Positions 45,993 through 57,530 of a DNA stretch of 64,000 nucleotides are shown here, in pieces. The position numbers were made by a program, and so were the translations under genes. The stretch is from NCBI GenBank assembly GCA_963971575.1, contig OZ020611.1, forward strand, positions 55,771,381 to 55,835,380, read 5' to 3'. The notes beneath the pieces are model-generated. The model made no database searches. It was not told the DNA's origin and saw only the letters and a list, made by a program, of their open reading frames with translations. Within the stretch, counting starts at the first letter, position 1, and the number at the start of each line of letters is the position of its first letter. The DNA is from Liopterus haemorrhoidalis. Its lineage: Eukaryota > Arthropoda > Insecta > Coleoptera > Dytiscidae.

Positions 45993-46616
45993 TAAATACT
46001 GTTGTATTATTTTGGTTCACATCAATGAACATTAGTTATAATTTTTTTCCAAATTTAAGATTTAAAGTTTATTCCAAACTTTAAGTGTAACTAAACGGAA
46101 TTTTTATTTTCTTAAGTTGTCACGACGTCACTTTTTAAATGACGAGCCTCATATGACGAGGCTCTTGGAAATAAAACGCCTTATTCAATCGTTTAAAATT
46201 ATCAAATTTTAAAATCTTATCCCGCTTAAACCAAAGAAATTTACAGTATACATTAAGGTTACTGAGAGATTAAAAATATAGTGTTATAAGACGGCTGCGA
46301 ACACAGGGGTGCGAAGTTTGGTCGCTTTTAAGAATATAAGGTAATTTTAATTGATAAGTAGTGATAATGTTAGTAATATATATATATATTATCACGAACC
46401 ATTTTTTTTTACATCTCTTTAAAATATCAGGTCAACACATAAACAGTAACGTCAAAAAAGCATGCATTCATGATAGTTCCGTAAAACACAAGAGGCTACA
46501 AGGCGTGCTTTTCTCCCCGAAAATTGCCTTTATCATAAAAATTATCCATATTTTATTTTGTTTTATACTGAAGTTATTTATCTAAAAATATTACCCATGA
46601 TTTAAATTGAAGTCGT

Positions 46617-47445
46617 GAGGGGCATCCTAAAGCTAAACCTTTCAAATATCTCCCTTATTATTGACTTATCAGTAAAAATGTATGTAATAAAAATTGTTTA
46701 TAATAATAAATCAAATCTTTATTGTTGTATATACTTTTAGATTTAATGAATATTTGGGGAGTTACGGGGATACACCCTAAAACTAGAATCTTGAAATATC
46801 TCTCTTATTATTTACTTTACATCAAAAATGTACATGAGGAAACATTTATTTTGTGTTTTAAGTTAAATTGGGGGGAAAAGAACATTATTAAAAAATATTA
46901 TTTAGGGGGCAAGGGGAATGTTACGTATGATGATATATCTCATTTATCAACAGCGAAAATGAATATGAAAAACGAAACTATTCCTCTCTGTTTAATACTG
47001 ATTTTAATAAGACCTATATTTGGGAAACTATGTGGAGAGCTACCAATAAACGAAGTATCTTACTTATTAACTACTTAACATCACAAATATACACAAAAGA
47101 GTAATTTGGAATAAAAAAAAAACGATTATTTTGTGTTCTACTTAAAATTGAAATATCTCGCTTATCATTTACGTTATAGCAAAATATACATTTTAAAAAA
47201 CGAACGAAGTGTGGGTACACCTGCTAGTTTATTATATAATCATATATTTTAGATTTCAGGTTTTTAGATTTTATGTTACTATACTAAATATTTGGTTCCA
47301 AGAGCAATTTTATGAAAATTTCATAATTTCTGTACATTTTTGATATTTCAGTAGTTCACTTTTTCATGAACAGATGGCTCTACAAGTTTTGCAGTAGTAA
47401 ATTTCAAAGCTTTTAAAATATGGCACAGATACAATAAAAACGATG
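46617..47445 (+). repeat. Dispersed repeat R3, copy 2
   Basis: Matches 30025-30860, including the CGAAGTGTGGGTACACCTGCTAG block ending at 47227. Compared with copy 1 it has a short extra stretch (AATGAATATGAAAAACG near 46960) and ends at the same place (ACAATAAAAACG). The left junction sits next to TTGAAGTCGTGAGG, an inverted match to the PLE leader at about 47696-47715. Confidence 0.7.
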
Positions 47446-47539
47446 ACTACACGAAACCAATTAGGTTATGGACACACCATGCTTTCTTAAGATGTTATAT
47501 AATGTAAATTCTTATTACTAGATCAGAATTAGGTCAGTA

Positions 47540-47790
47540 TTTTATTTTATAGTGTATTTCAATTGTATTTCTCATATATATTTCAATGACGGCATTGTAT
47601 TAATTTGTAGTAATTAAATATTTCCTGATGATGTGGGTCACCCACGAAACTAGTCGAAACAACACGAGTTTAATTTAAACACCTACACCTACCACCAGCT
47701 GAGTTCTTCACGACTTCAATTTAATACAACACTGGCAGTGAAAATGGACCTAACAAACCATTAACGATGACTTCCTTGTGAGAACAAAAA
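47540..47790 (+). mobile_element. Second Penelope-like fragment: terminal repeat and ORF start
   Basis: A hammerhead-like core (47621-47659) is followed by TTCACGACTTCAATTTAATA and then ATGGACCTAACAAACC near 47740, laid out like the leader and ORF start (ATGGACCACACAACC) of the PLE at 22216-29510. The reading stops after MDLTNH, so only the start survives. Confidence 0.5.
47621..47659 (+). ncRNA. Hammerhead ribozyme-like core of a second PLE family
   Basis: TTTC-CTGATGA-T-GTGGG-TCA-CCCAC-GAAAC-TA-GTC-GAAA. Stem II is a perfect 5-bp hairpin, stem I starts with four pairs (TTTC/GAAA), and stem III is the palindrome ACTAGT, which would pair between molecules. One U precedes stem II as in the other PLE. 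Activity is untested. Confidence 0.65.
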
Positions 47791-48400
47791 AAAAAAAAAT
47801 TGATATGCTGATAAACTAAAACTTGATATGAAATCAAGATTCGCCATTCTATCTAAATTACCCCTTAAAATCAAAAGCGACGGATATTATTTGTTTTCGC
47901 GGCCCTGTGTAAACTACATTAGAAGTGGGTACATTTTTTTAAAATTTAATTCTTATATTAAGATATAACCATATTCAAAAACATTTAAAATTGAATCCCC
48001 TCAAAAAATTCTGATTACGTCCCTGATTCCAATGCAGAAAATTATTTAACTTTTTTCAAAAACCAGCTTCTCGCCGCAAGATGTCAGACATTTTCCCATT
48101 TGTTTTTTCTTGTTATTTTACCACCGCTAGAAGGATGTAATCTATATTCTAAGGGCATAAGTTTTAGAAATTAAACAGCAATATTCATTAAATGATTTCA
48201 GCAGATTCAAACTGTATAAATTGATATAGTACATACCTACCTGAATTTATGCTGGAACTCATTAAAATGTGTTTACCACATATTACGATTTAAATAATTT
48301 ACGAGACAAACTAAATTATGGCTTTATATTTGTTAACAGTGATTTAACAGTTTGTTTATTTAATAATATATAATGTTTGTCTAAATTGTTTATTTTACAG

Positions 48401-48501
48401 ATTTCGCCGTTACCCACATTACAGTTGAGCAGTGCAAGTTGCGTCACTGGCCACAGACAGGCGCTGGCATGTTGTACATGGAAAATATTGACTTGTTATG
48501 A
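48401..48501 (+). CDS. Candidate 3' terminal exon of a host gene
   Basis: A good splice-acceptor context (TTGTTTATTTTACAG at 48386-48400) precedes about 100 bp that are clearly less AT-rich than the surroundings. In the frame starting 48403 it reads FAVTHITVEQCKLRHWPQTG and on to MENIDLL and a TGA at 48499-48501. AATAAA follows at 48586-48591. I do not recognise the peptide. No upstream exon is identified, and an unknown repeat could produce the same picture. Confidence 0.3.
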
Positions 48502-48711
48502 AATGATTTCCACTTGTATAAGTGGTGCTTATTGAAGCGTGTCATTAACAGAAGAGTTTCAATTTAAACAGAAAACATGTTTTATAATAAATTTGACTAA
48601 TGAAGCACGTGTCTGCTCATATAATTATACGAATATTTTCTAAAATCGTTAGATTACAGGTTGTCCAAGAGTTTTACTCTAAAAATACCTTTTATCGGAA
48701 TTATATGAAAA

Positions 48712-49034
48712 CTAGGTTATTACCCGTCAACAATGACGGATTTATAATATAAAAATTTCAATTGTTTGTATGTGTATTTGGTTTTATTTTATAACGTGTC
48801 CTAATTTCGTCGCCGGTCTGCGAATCACGGGACAGGATATCACAAGTTAGCCAATCACGGGAGAGGGCGTCACGTGTCATCCAATCAAGAAACAGGGTGT
48901 CCCCAGTCAGCCAATCATGAGAACTTTAGAAAAATTGACGTCATAATCTTACCGACACTACATACAGAAACTTGCTAATTATATAGTTTATTGTATAGAT
49001 TCTATATATTAGTAAATCTATATATTAGTATAGA
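48712..49034 (-). mobile_element. Small Helitron, 323 bp (family C)
   Basis: On the minus strand TCTATACTAATATATAG starts at 49034 (preceded by A) and the element ends with the perfect hairpin CCGTCA-TTGT-TGACGG, GTAATAAC and CTAG at 48712 (followed by T). The start resembles known Helitron 5' ends. Sequence near 49960-50078 repeats the 5' half, so a longer version containing the 120-bp array may exist. The hairpin differs from family A, implying another Helitron lineage. Confidence 0.65.
48818..48932. repeat. Tandem CCAATCA-box units (~37 bp)
   Basis: GCGAATCACGGG, GCCAATCACGGG, TCCAATCAAGAA and GCCAATCATGAG occur at about 48823, 48850, 48887 and 48920, each followed by a GGG(A/T)G.G..CAC-type tail. 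CCAAT is a known NF-Y-type promoter box; a regulatory role is inference. A fifth unit is at about 49973. Confidence 0.55.
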
Positions 49035-49124
49035 TTATTTATTCATTAACTTTTTAAGATGAGAAAACGATTCATTTTTACTTAGTACATTACATTTATA
49101 TTGTTAAAACTAAAAATAATTTGA

Positions 49125-49940
49125 GACGTTAATTTATGCCTACGAAACCCTAGACATTTCTATATGTAATTATATTCGTAGATTCTTAGAGAATAAATCT
49201 GCAAAATATTGTTCATATCGGTCAAAGGAAACAGGAGTATCTAGAGTCTCTAGTTTATGCGTACGAAACCCTAGACTTTATGTATGTAATTATATTCGTG
49301 AATTATTAGAGAATAAATGTGAAAAATATTGTTCATATCTGTCAAAGGAAACAGGAGTATCTAGAGTCCCTTGTTTATGCCTACGAAACCCTAGACATTT
49401 ATGTATGTAATTATATTTGTAGATTGTTAGAAAATATATCTTCAAAATACTGTTCATATCGATCAAAGGATATAGGAGTATCCTAAGGTTTCTTCTTTAT
49501 GCCCACGAAACTCTATTCATTTCTATAGGTTATTTTACCCGCAGATTTTTAAATAATAAATATTTTTCATATTGATCAAAGAACATAAAAGTGTCTACAG
49601 TTTCTTATTTATGCTTACAAAACTCTAGACATTTCTATACGATGTTTTATCCGCAGATTTATAGAGAATAAATTTGCAAAATGTTTTTCATATCGATCAA
49701 AGATTATAGGAGCGTCAAAAGTTTCTTATTTATATCTACGAAACCCTAGATATTTCTGTATGTTATTTTATCAGCAAATTCTTAGAGAATAAATCTGCAA
49801 AATATTGTTGATATCAGTCAAAGGATATAGGAGTACCTAGAGTTTCTTGTTTATGCCTACGACATCCTACAAATTTCTATATGTAATTATATTCCTAGAT
49901 TCTTAGAGAATAAATCTGCAAAATACCTGTCAATCAAGTC
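49125..49940. repeat. 120-bp tandem array, seven units
   Basis: TATGCCTACGAAACCCTAGAC-like starts occur near 49134, 49255, 49375, 49498, 49612, 49730 and 49853, each with TCTTAGAGAATAAATCTGC and ATATCGGTCAAAGGA-like segments. Units differ by substitutions and small indels. Confidence 0.85.
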
Positions 49941-50301
49941 AAACTGGGAACACCCTGTTTTCCATTTAGCCAATCACGAGAACCTTAGGAAAATTGACGT
50001 CACAGTGTTACGAAATCACTAACACACGGTAGCTAATTATATATGTACGATTATTTATATTAGTACACTTTTCTCTTCTTGATGAACGTGTCTGGTTCTT
50101 AAAAAAGCTTCATAAGGGAAAATTTCGTAACACGATGACGGCGCGGAGCACTACGAAGTCAAGTGATGTTGCGACACACGTAATATTCGCATATTTGAAA
50201 AGTCTGTCAGTATCAAACTTCGTAACTCGTCACATGTAATACTTTAATTATAAATTTAACTTCACAGAACAATACTGAACAATGAGCAACGAAAATATGT
50301 A

Positions 50302-51060
50302 CGAGGTGTGTAAAGTAAGTAACCGGACTGGCAATTTAGCGTTTGATCTGGCAACAAATGGGAAGCGGGACTTGGAAGAGCGGTAGGTGAACATGTGATA
50401 CGCCTTCAGTACAACTTTGAACTCGCTAGAGTAATTTTGTTGTCTGTAGCGATTTTTTGCGTGAAACAGTTTTTTCCAGTGCGTTCTAAAAATGAGTGAC
50501 ATTCATTTCGAGCAACGGTGTGCTATCAGGTTTTGCTTCAGACTTGGTCACAGTACAACGAAAACTTTTGCAAATCTTCAGCAGGCCTACAGAGACAGTG
50601 TTTTATCAAGGACCCAGGTTTTTAGGTTGTTTAAGGCATTTTCAGAAGGAAGAGAGTTGATTGAAGATGAATCATGCAGCGCAATGCTTTCATCTTCAAG
50701 AACCGATGAAAATGTCAACAGAATCCGGGATCTTGTGCGTTCAGATCGTCGTTTGGCAGTCAGAATGATCGGGGAATTTGAATTTGACTCACACTACCGT
50801 TCATCAGATTTTGAATTGGAGATGAGAAAAATGCCGACCACACAGCAATTTCAATAAACGAGTTTTTAGGCAGTAAAACATTCGTGTGGCTCCTCAGCCT
50901 CCTTATTCGCCTGACTTGAGTCTTTGTGACTTTTTCCTCTTCCCAAAATTGAAAAACTACCTCAAGGGACGTAATTTTGGGACACTCGAAAACATTCAGA
51001 CATCCATAACCAATCAGTTGAAAGCTATTCCAGTATTCGAGTTCCAGCACTGCTTATGTT
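50302..51060 (+). pseudogene. mariner, internally deleted transposase
   Basis: The left terminus TACGAGGTGTGTAAAGTAAG at 50300 looks like a mariner inverted repeat after a TA. The ORF from 50492 encodes the N-terminal helix-turn-helix part: FANLQQAYRDSVLSRTQVFR, then SSSRTDENVNRIRDLVRSDR. At about 50780-50880 the reading breaks and jumps to PQPPYSPDLSLCDFFLFPKL, which holds the third catalytic Asp region of the D,D34D family; the middle with the first two Asp is deleted. The right terminal repeat is not found. Dead copy. Confidence 0.8.
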
Positions 51061-51479
51061 TGTATTACAGAGCATCGATTAACAAGGGGGAGGGGGGAGA
51101 TTTAAAGCTACGCCACAGTACCAGTGGCTGCAGTACCTACATTAGAGGTTTTCACGGCCCGTCACTGTTCATAATATTTTATTTTATTAAATGCAACAAG
51201 AAAAACAGAAAGGTCAGTGTCTATAAAAATGAAATGATTCAGACAACAGAAACACAGATATCAATAACAACATTATTTAAAATGACATAAACTGAACTGT
51301 ATCTTTCCTCGACATTTCAGTAAATACTATTGCCAAGTGATCAACATTGCACGTGTTTCATTCCGTGATCGACTATTTGTTATTCATTGAACCTTTCTTT
51401 CTTTCTTTTGTCAAGTCATTATAACTCCTCTTTCTTCAGAGCAGTGCCGTAGTAAGCCAACTTGGTAAACCTCATAACC

Positions 51480-51790
51480 TCATCATTACTGGAGCGACAG
51501 CTCGAGTTTGGCCTAGGCCTCCTGTTTCCAGGTTACATGACCATGTTTTCAATCTATGTACATTCAGGAGTAATATGGTCAGTATTACGCCCATTTATTA
51601 GCGTTCACAGAAAAGCACCTACATTTTACAGCTGGTTGCAAACGGCTAAGCAGAACCTGTAATTTGTATAAATATTTGTACACAAATTATTTGATATAAG
51701 CAGGAATTGAACTCACGTCCGTGCTCTTGCTTAGGGGACAAATAGCAGGTATAAACAATTTAACGTTTACTGATACGGTTACGAATAGCC
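51480..51790 (-). mobile_element. SINE-like dispersed repeat, copy 2
   Basis: Same family and orientation as 9840-10145. On the minus strand GAGCACGGACGTGAGTTCAA contains a B-box-like segment near 51701-51725, and the opposite end has a short ATGATGAGGTTATGAGG tail. Confidence 0.5.
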
Positions 51791-53023
51791 TTCCAAAGAA
51801 TACAGTAATCTTAAAACAGGCAGCGAAGTTTGAATGTTGAATTACTCGAAAGTTCTAGAAATCTATGGATCGTTTTAAGGTCTGTTATGAAAGATGCGTC
51901 CGAACGGGCAGCATTAGTCAAGTCTTATTCGACAAATTGAGACTGTCTTGCAGGACAGTCAAGGTCGTCAGAAAGTCAGTTTCATGCATTCAGCTTCAAC
52001 ATAAAGTCAAACAAGTGCTTAAACTCAACTGAGAGATTTAGTACGATAAGGTATCCGAGAGATTAAGTACGAAAAATGTCTCAAACCCTGCAAAATAAAC
52101 GTGTGTTTTAGCGATGATTTACTCGTTTGATGCGAATCTTTTTCCAGCGTGCCATTTCTTCACGTGTGGAAAGAGAAAGAAATTGCGGGGGTTAAATTCC
52201 TAGAATTCGTTGCTCGATTCGACCAATTTGGCCGTTGTATTTGCGGACGAGTGAACTCATGAATTCTGGGTGGAATAGATGGGTCACTAATGGGTCACGC
52301 AATCGATCCAATAAAGCGGCATAAAATTGTGACGAAAATGTTTTTATTTCTCTCATGGGACTTTTATGGTTGAATTTCGTGGACTAATCTGGGAACTTCT
52401 AGTAAGTAATATCCATAGAAACCATTGAATAATCTAAAAGTCTTTAGAAAAACATGGAACATTGTAACACTCGGTTCTAGTTCACTTGGTAACGAGATGT
52501 TTTTATGTAGACAGTCGGTTATCGTTTCTTGTTCAGGCAAGATACTGACAGTTTGTGTCTCCGGGCGAAAAGTTTTGTTACTATTCCGTATACTGGTGTG
52601 GTGTTTTAAGTGTAAATAATTTAATTTCTGGAAAAGTGTGCGTTTTTGTTTCCGAACACGTTACAATTTTGTCGTGTGACCTTTATTTTCTTTTCCAGAT
52701 AATGGATGACGATTATGCCTTGCGAATTCCAGAAAATCGTGGTCTTGACCTTGCCGCTCTATGAAATCCTTGTTGCTTTTTTTTGGGGACACGTTCGCCA
52801 GGATAAATCCACTGTTTTGACTGTTCTCTTATTTTTTATGCGTTTCATCAGCGATTATGAAACGGCGCAAAAACTTATTTGGATTGCGCTTGTACATGCC
52901 TAATCATTGCTTCGAAATTATCACGAGATTCCGTTTTTGATCCACTGTAAGCAGATTCACCCATCCTGCCGATAGGATAAGAATCTCACGTTCGTCTGAG
53001 ATTTTTACCATCTTAGCTATCTC

Positions 53024-54190
53024 CAGAGCCAGCGCTAACTCCTATGGCGCCCGGGGATAACCCACCAAACTGCGTCCTTTTGTTACAATATACAATGGCG
53101 TACTGAAAAGAGAAGGAGTTAGGTGCTGGCAATCTTATTTCAAACATATTCCTTTGATTTAGATTGTAATTTAAATATTTTTACCTTTTAATCTAGTTCT
53201 AATTATGCTAAGTAATTTTGCTGATTAAAATCCTCTCGAAATACACACTTTTCGAGGCAGAAACTATTTTCATATCCTATTTTGACCTCTAAATACGAAC
53301 CGTGATGTTTTTTTTTTTTTAAATTAATTAAAGCCTGATTACAATATACTTTTTTAACTTTTTTCCCTTTTACTAGAAACAGGCTACCAACAAGCTACTA
53401 CTATATATAACAAATCGAAAACTCCGGAATCACAAAACCAGTCACAAGAAAGTTTTTTATTTTTTACAATTTAAAGGAAGAAGATTTTTATACTAATCAG
53501 GTGAAACAGATTCAGAAATAAAAATTATTATGTTATGGTAAATGTACATTTATACTGAAAAAATGCTTATTCTCACTCTTTCTCAATTTATTTGCATTTT
53601 CTTCATTTATTTGAAAATAGTGTTTTTAAATTTTTTGAATTTGCTTTATTATTTTTTAATCTGGGAACGGATTAATTGATTTTCCATTCGGTTTCTAAAT
53701 ACATACTTTTTAAGATACGAACCACGGTCAGGAACAAATTAAGTTTGTAAGTCAGGGTGCTATTGTATATCTAAATGTGCCATCAAAATCAGTTATAGAT
53801 CCTTTCAGATGTGTAAAAAAGTTAATCAAATATATTTATATGAAAGCTGTTAAATATATTAGTAACGTTACCAGTAAACAACGTAAATGCAGCTGAACGA
53901 TCGTTTTCTACGTTAAATTATTAAAAAAATGTTTTATATATTTTGCAGAAGTCCAAAAGAAGACTGAATATTATTATATAATCAATAAATGTGTACATCT
54001 TTAAATTTAATTTTGTATATAATATGTACGAGACTGATATAGAAACGAAAATTTATATTTTTGATCTAAATAAAAATAGAAAAACTTAATAAAAACTTAG
54101 AATATGTATATCTAAGCGTTTGTTTTGGCGCCGTTAAGAGCTGGCGCCCTGGGCCTGTGTCCCTGTCGCCCCTGCCTTTCACCGCCGCTG
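53024..54190. mobile_element. hAT MITE, 1.17 kb, 8-bp target duplication GCTATCTC
   Basis: GCTATCTC lies at 53016-53023 and 54191-54198. The element starts CAGAGCCAGCGCTAAC and ends, in reverse complement, CAGCGGCGGTGAAAGG; both have the hAT CAGNG start and sub-terminal GGCGCC. No transposase. It splits the mariner reading TSEIA / AKMVKI. Confidence 0.8.
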
Positions 54191-54271
54191 GCTATCTCGG
54201 ATGTCTTCACTCGGCGGTCGTCCAACATGATACCATGAATTTTATTAACCGTCTCTCCAGTTGTGACCTTA

Positions 54272-54836
54272 AGCCGCATTTAGAGCTCTTAAATCAATAG
54301 CGTATGCACTGTAGCTTATGGACCATTCACTGTCACCAGAAAGTTTGTCATATGGTAAGACGTGAAACCGTTCAGACCTCCAAATTTAATACGCTGTTTG
54401 TTGTGGATTGTGCATAATTTTCTAAACTTATAGCTAGTGAGATGTTTTAATGAGACAGACATATAAACACATTGGCTATCGCATTCTATCAGTGACACCG
54501 TAGTTATCGAATACCTTTACATAACCTAACATAATGTCATCATTAACAAATCTTGGTCAAAATTACAAAGAGGGACAGTAAATATGATCAATTTAGGTAA
54601 TTAGGTAGTTTAAATCTAAGACAACAGAATTATAAGAACGATAATACATATAAAATATTTTACGAAGCCAAATAGTTGGTTTCAAAATTCGCAGATGGTG
54701 GACTATTCGTAACATATTAATTTCTAATTTGCTATGAACGGTACGTGCAACGTTAAAAAGAATGCATAGAAACATAACTTACAGCTAACAAAGCACAGTC
54801 TACAACCTCTTAATTTAAAGAGCTCTGAATGCGGCT
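54272..54836. mobile_element. MITE, 565 bp, TTA target duplication (Harbinger-like)
   Basis: Termini AGCCGCATTTAGAGCTCTT and, inverted, AGCCGCATTCAGAGCTCTT are flanked by TTA at 54269-54271 and 54837-54839. It interrupts the mariner reading between RPRCLS and VTTGET. No ORF of note. Confidence 0.85.
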
Positions 54837-55544
54837 TTACTCAAACATCTCGGGCGCTTAGCATTATCCATGCTCGTACGGCCATTCAGTGGACCATTTG
54901 TGAACGATTCCAAAGAATGGCAAATGTCAAAAATAATATTTAGGGCAGAGCCGTGTTTTGGCGCCCTTAGTAAATAAAAACAAGGTTCTTACCTCTCAAA
55001 ATTTAAGTGATGAGCAAAAACAGAAAAGGTCTTCACCTCGCAAAATCCAAGTGACGAGCAAAAAAAAAAGGTCCTCATTATTATTATTATTATTATTTAT
55101 TTTCCAAATCATACATTATATACTAGCAGACGTCATATAATAATATACACAATGATGTACACATAATAATATACACAATAATATACACATCGTATAGTAA
55201 TATACACATTGATATTATCAATGAACAATAATAATTATTGATTTGTATGAGGTTTAGAAAAATAATAATACCGCCCCCATAATTATATTATATAAATAAT
55301 TGGGAATAAGCACATACATATAGTTGATAAATTGGGCAACTGCCACGAAGAACTCAAAGAGTTCTGTGTGTGGCTTTATTATTTATTACTTGTATATATA
55401 AAAAACGAGGGTTAAAGTTAACTAAATGAGTCGTAGTGACAAAAAAGGATTTTTTATGGAATAGTAGTATTATTCAATTTATATAGTTTTTAAATTTAAA
55501 TTGTTTGATAAAGAAATAGAATAAACAAATAAATAAAAAATAAA

Positions 55545-57530
55545 TTATTTTGAATAGGAAAAAGTGCAAATAAATTTTCTCATGTGTTTTTTAAAATTAC
55601 TCTTATTAAGGTTAATTGAATTTATATTAATATACGTTTGAAAATCATTATACAAACTCGGTATTACAGCAATAAAACATTTTAAACCAGTGGTTTTATG
55701 TGCTCGTACAGGAATGGCTCGATCTCTATGCCTAGTGCAGTAATCATGAGATAATTTATTCGTATTAATAATATCTTGATTTTTTTCTACATATCTCATA
55801 ATTGAATAGTAGTACAATTGCTGGAGAGTAAATATCTTAGTGTTGTTAAAAACTTGTGTAGTGGAAGAGAGTTGTGGTATTTTGAGCATTCTTTTAATTA
55901 TTAGTTTTTGTATTATACTAATTTTATCAATATATGTACTACTAGCACCACCCCAACCAATAATCCCATAAGAAAGTACTGATTGTACTAATCCATAGTA
56001 AAACATCTTTATTAAACTTGTTGGCATGAATTGTCTTAGTTTATAGAAGACAAATATTAATTTTCTTAACCTTTTACATAAATTAGTAACATGTAGGTCC
56101 CAACGTAAATGTTGATCTATAATAATACCCAAGTATGTCATAGATTGCACTCTATCAATACTAGTCGAACAATTACATAAATCATGTCTTGAACAATTTT
56201 TAGTGTGAATAAAAATTTCATTAATATCAGGTTGGCTGTTTTTATAAATGCTGAAAGTAATAAATTTAGTTTTTTTATAATTTAAAGACAGAGCGTTAGA
56301 ATCTAACCATACTTTTATGTTTTGTAAATCCAGCATTGCTATGTTTCTTGCATCATCCCAACTATCTGCTTCGATAAATAGTACGGTGTCATCGGCGTAT
56401 GAAATTAATTTTCCTTGTACAGTTGGCAATTTTAGTAAGTCATTTAAATATATTAAGAAAAGTGAGGAACCTAAAACTGTACCTTGTGGAAACGCACATG
56501 TTAGAACTTGCGAAAAACTTTTATGGTTTTCAAGTTGAACTATTTGGTGACGATCGCATGAGTAACTTTCAAATAACTTCAAAGTCACGCCTCTTATACC
56601 ATATTTTTCTAGTTTAATTAAAAGCAGTTTGTGATCTACCGTATCGAAAGCTTTTGCTAGATCAAAAAATATAGCAATGCTGGCCTTAGAATTATCTAAT
56701 GCTCTGTAAATGTTTTTGGTTAAATTCGCAATAGCGTCTTCAGTACATTTGTCTGGAAGAAAGCCGAATTGTTTTTCAGATAAAATGTTAAATTCTTGCA
56801 AAAATGACAATAATCGTTTTTTAATTAATTTTTCAAATACTTTTGTCAAGTTTGTCGTTAATGATATTGGGCGATAATTATTGATATCATTTGTTGGCCC
56901 CGATTTATGTATTGGTGTAACAGATGCGATTTTAAACAATTTGGGAAAATAACCGGTTTCAAAACATTTATTAAATATTATGCTTAGGGGGGTTGATATT
57001 TCATTTGCTACTTGTTTCAGAAAGTTCGATATGAATCCATCTAACCCTGGAGAGGTATTATTTTTCAGACTACTAATTGTTGCTATAATTTCTAAAGAAT
57101 TTATGGGGGACAGATATAGACTATGTTGGTTATTCGGTATATAACTAAAAATTTCATCAATATTTTTGTTGTTACTAGATATCATGTTGGCCAATTTTTT
57201 TCCAATATTAAGGAAATGCTCATTAAATTTATTAATTATTAATTTAGTGTCTGATAGATTTATATTATTGTATTTAATTTCTGAGATTTTTGGTTTAGTT
57301 TTAGTTATATTTAACGCTTTATTTGCAACTTTCCATATTTCTCTTGGACAATTTTGTACTGAGTCCACCTCTGTACGGTAATAATTATTTTTAGTAATAT
57401 GTATTAAATTTGAAATAGATTTTTTATATTTTAAATAAGTAGTTTTAATAGCTTTATTATTAGGTTGCATCAACATTTCTTTATAGAGCTTATCTCTAAT
57501 GTTTATTGATTTTATTAAACCAGTGGTTAT
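55545..57530 (-). pseudogene. LINE ORF2, reverse transcriptase part
   Basis: Continues in frame after the stop at 57533-57531; the first Met in this part is at 57476. RT blocks: LKNNTSPGLDGFISNFLKQV, NNYRPISLTTNLTKVFEKL, FFDLAKAFDTVDH (about residues 268-280 from 57476), and YADDTVLF (about 360-367). The usual GVPQGTVLGP reads AFPQGTVLGSS, which may impair activity. A C-terminal region after the thumb includes YLGIIIDQHLRWDLHV and CTRHRDRAIPV. No RNase H is seen. It copies element RNA at a nicked target. Confidence 0.85.

Larger units (their letters stand above)
52095..54930 (-). pseudogene. mariner transposase relic, split by nested elements
   Basis: Minus-strand blocks in order: GRTSMDNAKRPRCLS (54925-54840); VTTGETVNKIHGIMLDDRRV (54268-54205); after a hAT MITE, KMVKISDERE and LLTVDQKRNLVIISKQ (53014-52905); RNPNKFLRRFIIADE (first catalytic Asp region, ~52890-52845); then YPGERVPKK and IIWKRK; after ~285 bp of extra sequence, AALLDRLRD (~52360); and near 52190-52100 HVKKWHAGKRFASNE. 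Frameshifts, stops and deletions are frequent. It is a different mariner from 50302-51060. Its 5' end is lost at the hAT-like terminus at 54946. Confidence 0.75.

Noticed and set aside
46146..46165. GAGCCTC/GAGGCTC inverted pair
   Set aside because: Seven-base arms with no further context; a pair this short is expected by chance in 64 kb.
50248..50502. 84-codon minus-strand ORF over the mariner left end
   Set aside because: Overlaps the mariner terminus and start in antisense and shows no motif.
52555..52764. Apparent exon with acceptor TTTTCTTTTCCAG before ATGGATGACGATTATGCC
   Set aside because: The stretch is antisense to the mariner relic (minus-strand blocks RNPNKF...YPGERVPKK continue through it), so the open reading is incidental.
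55126..55140. ACTAGCAGAC as another Helitron 3' end
   Set aside because: Only ten bases match the family D end; no hairpin follows, and it lies in the LINE 3' UTR.
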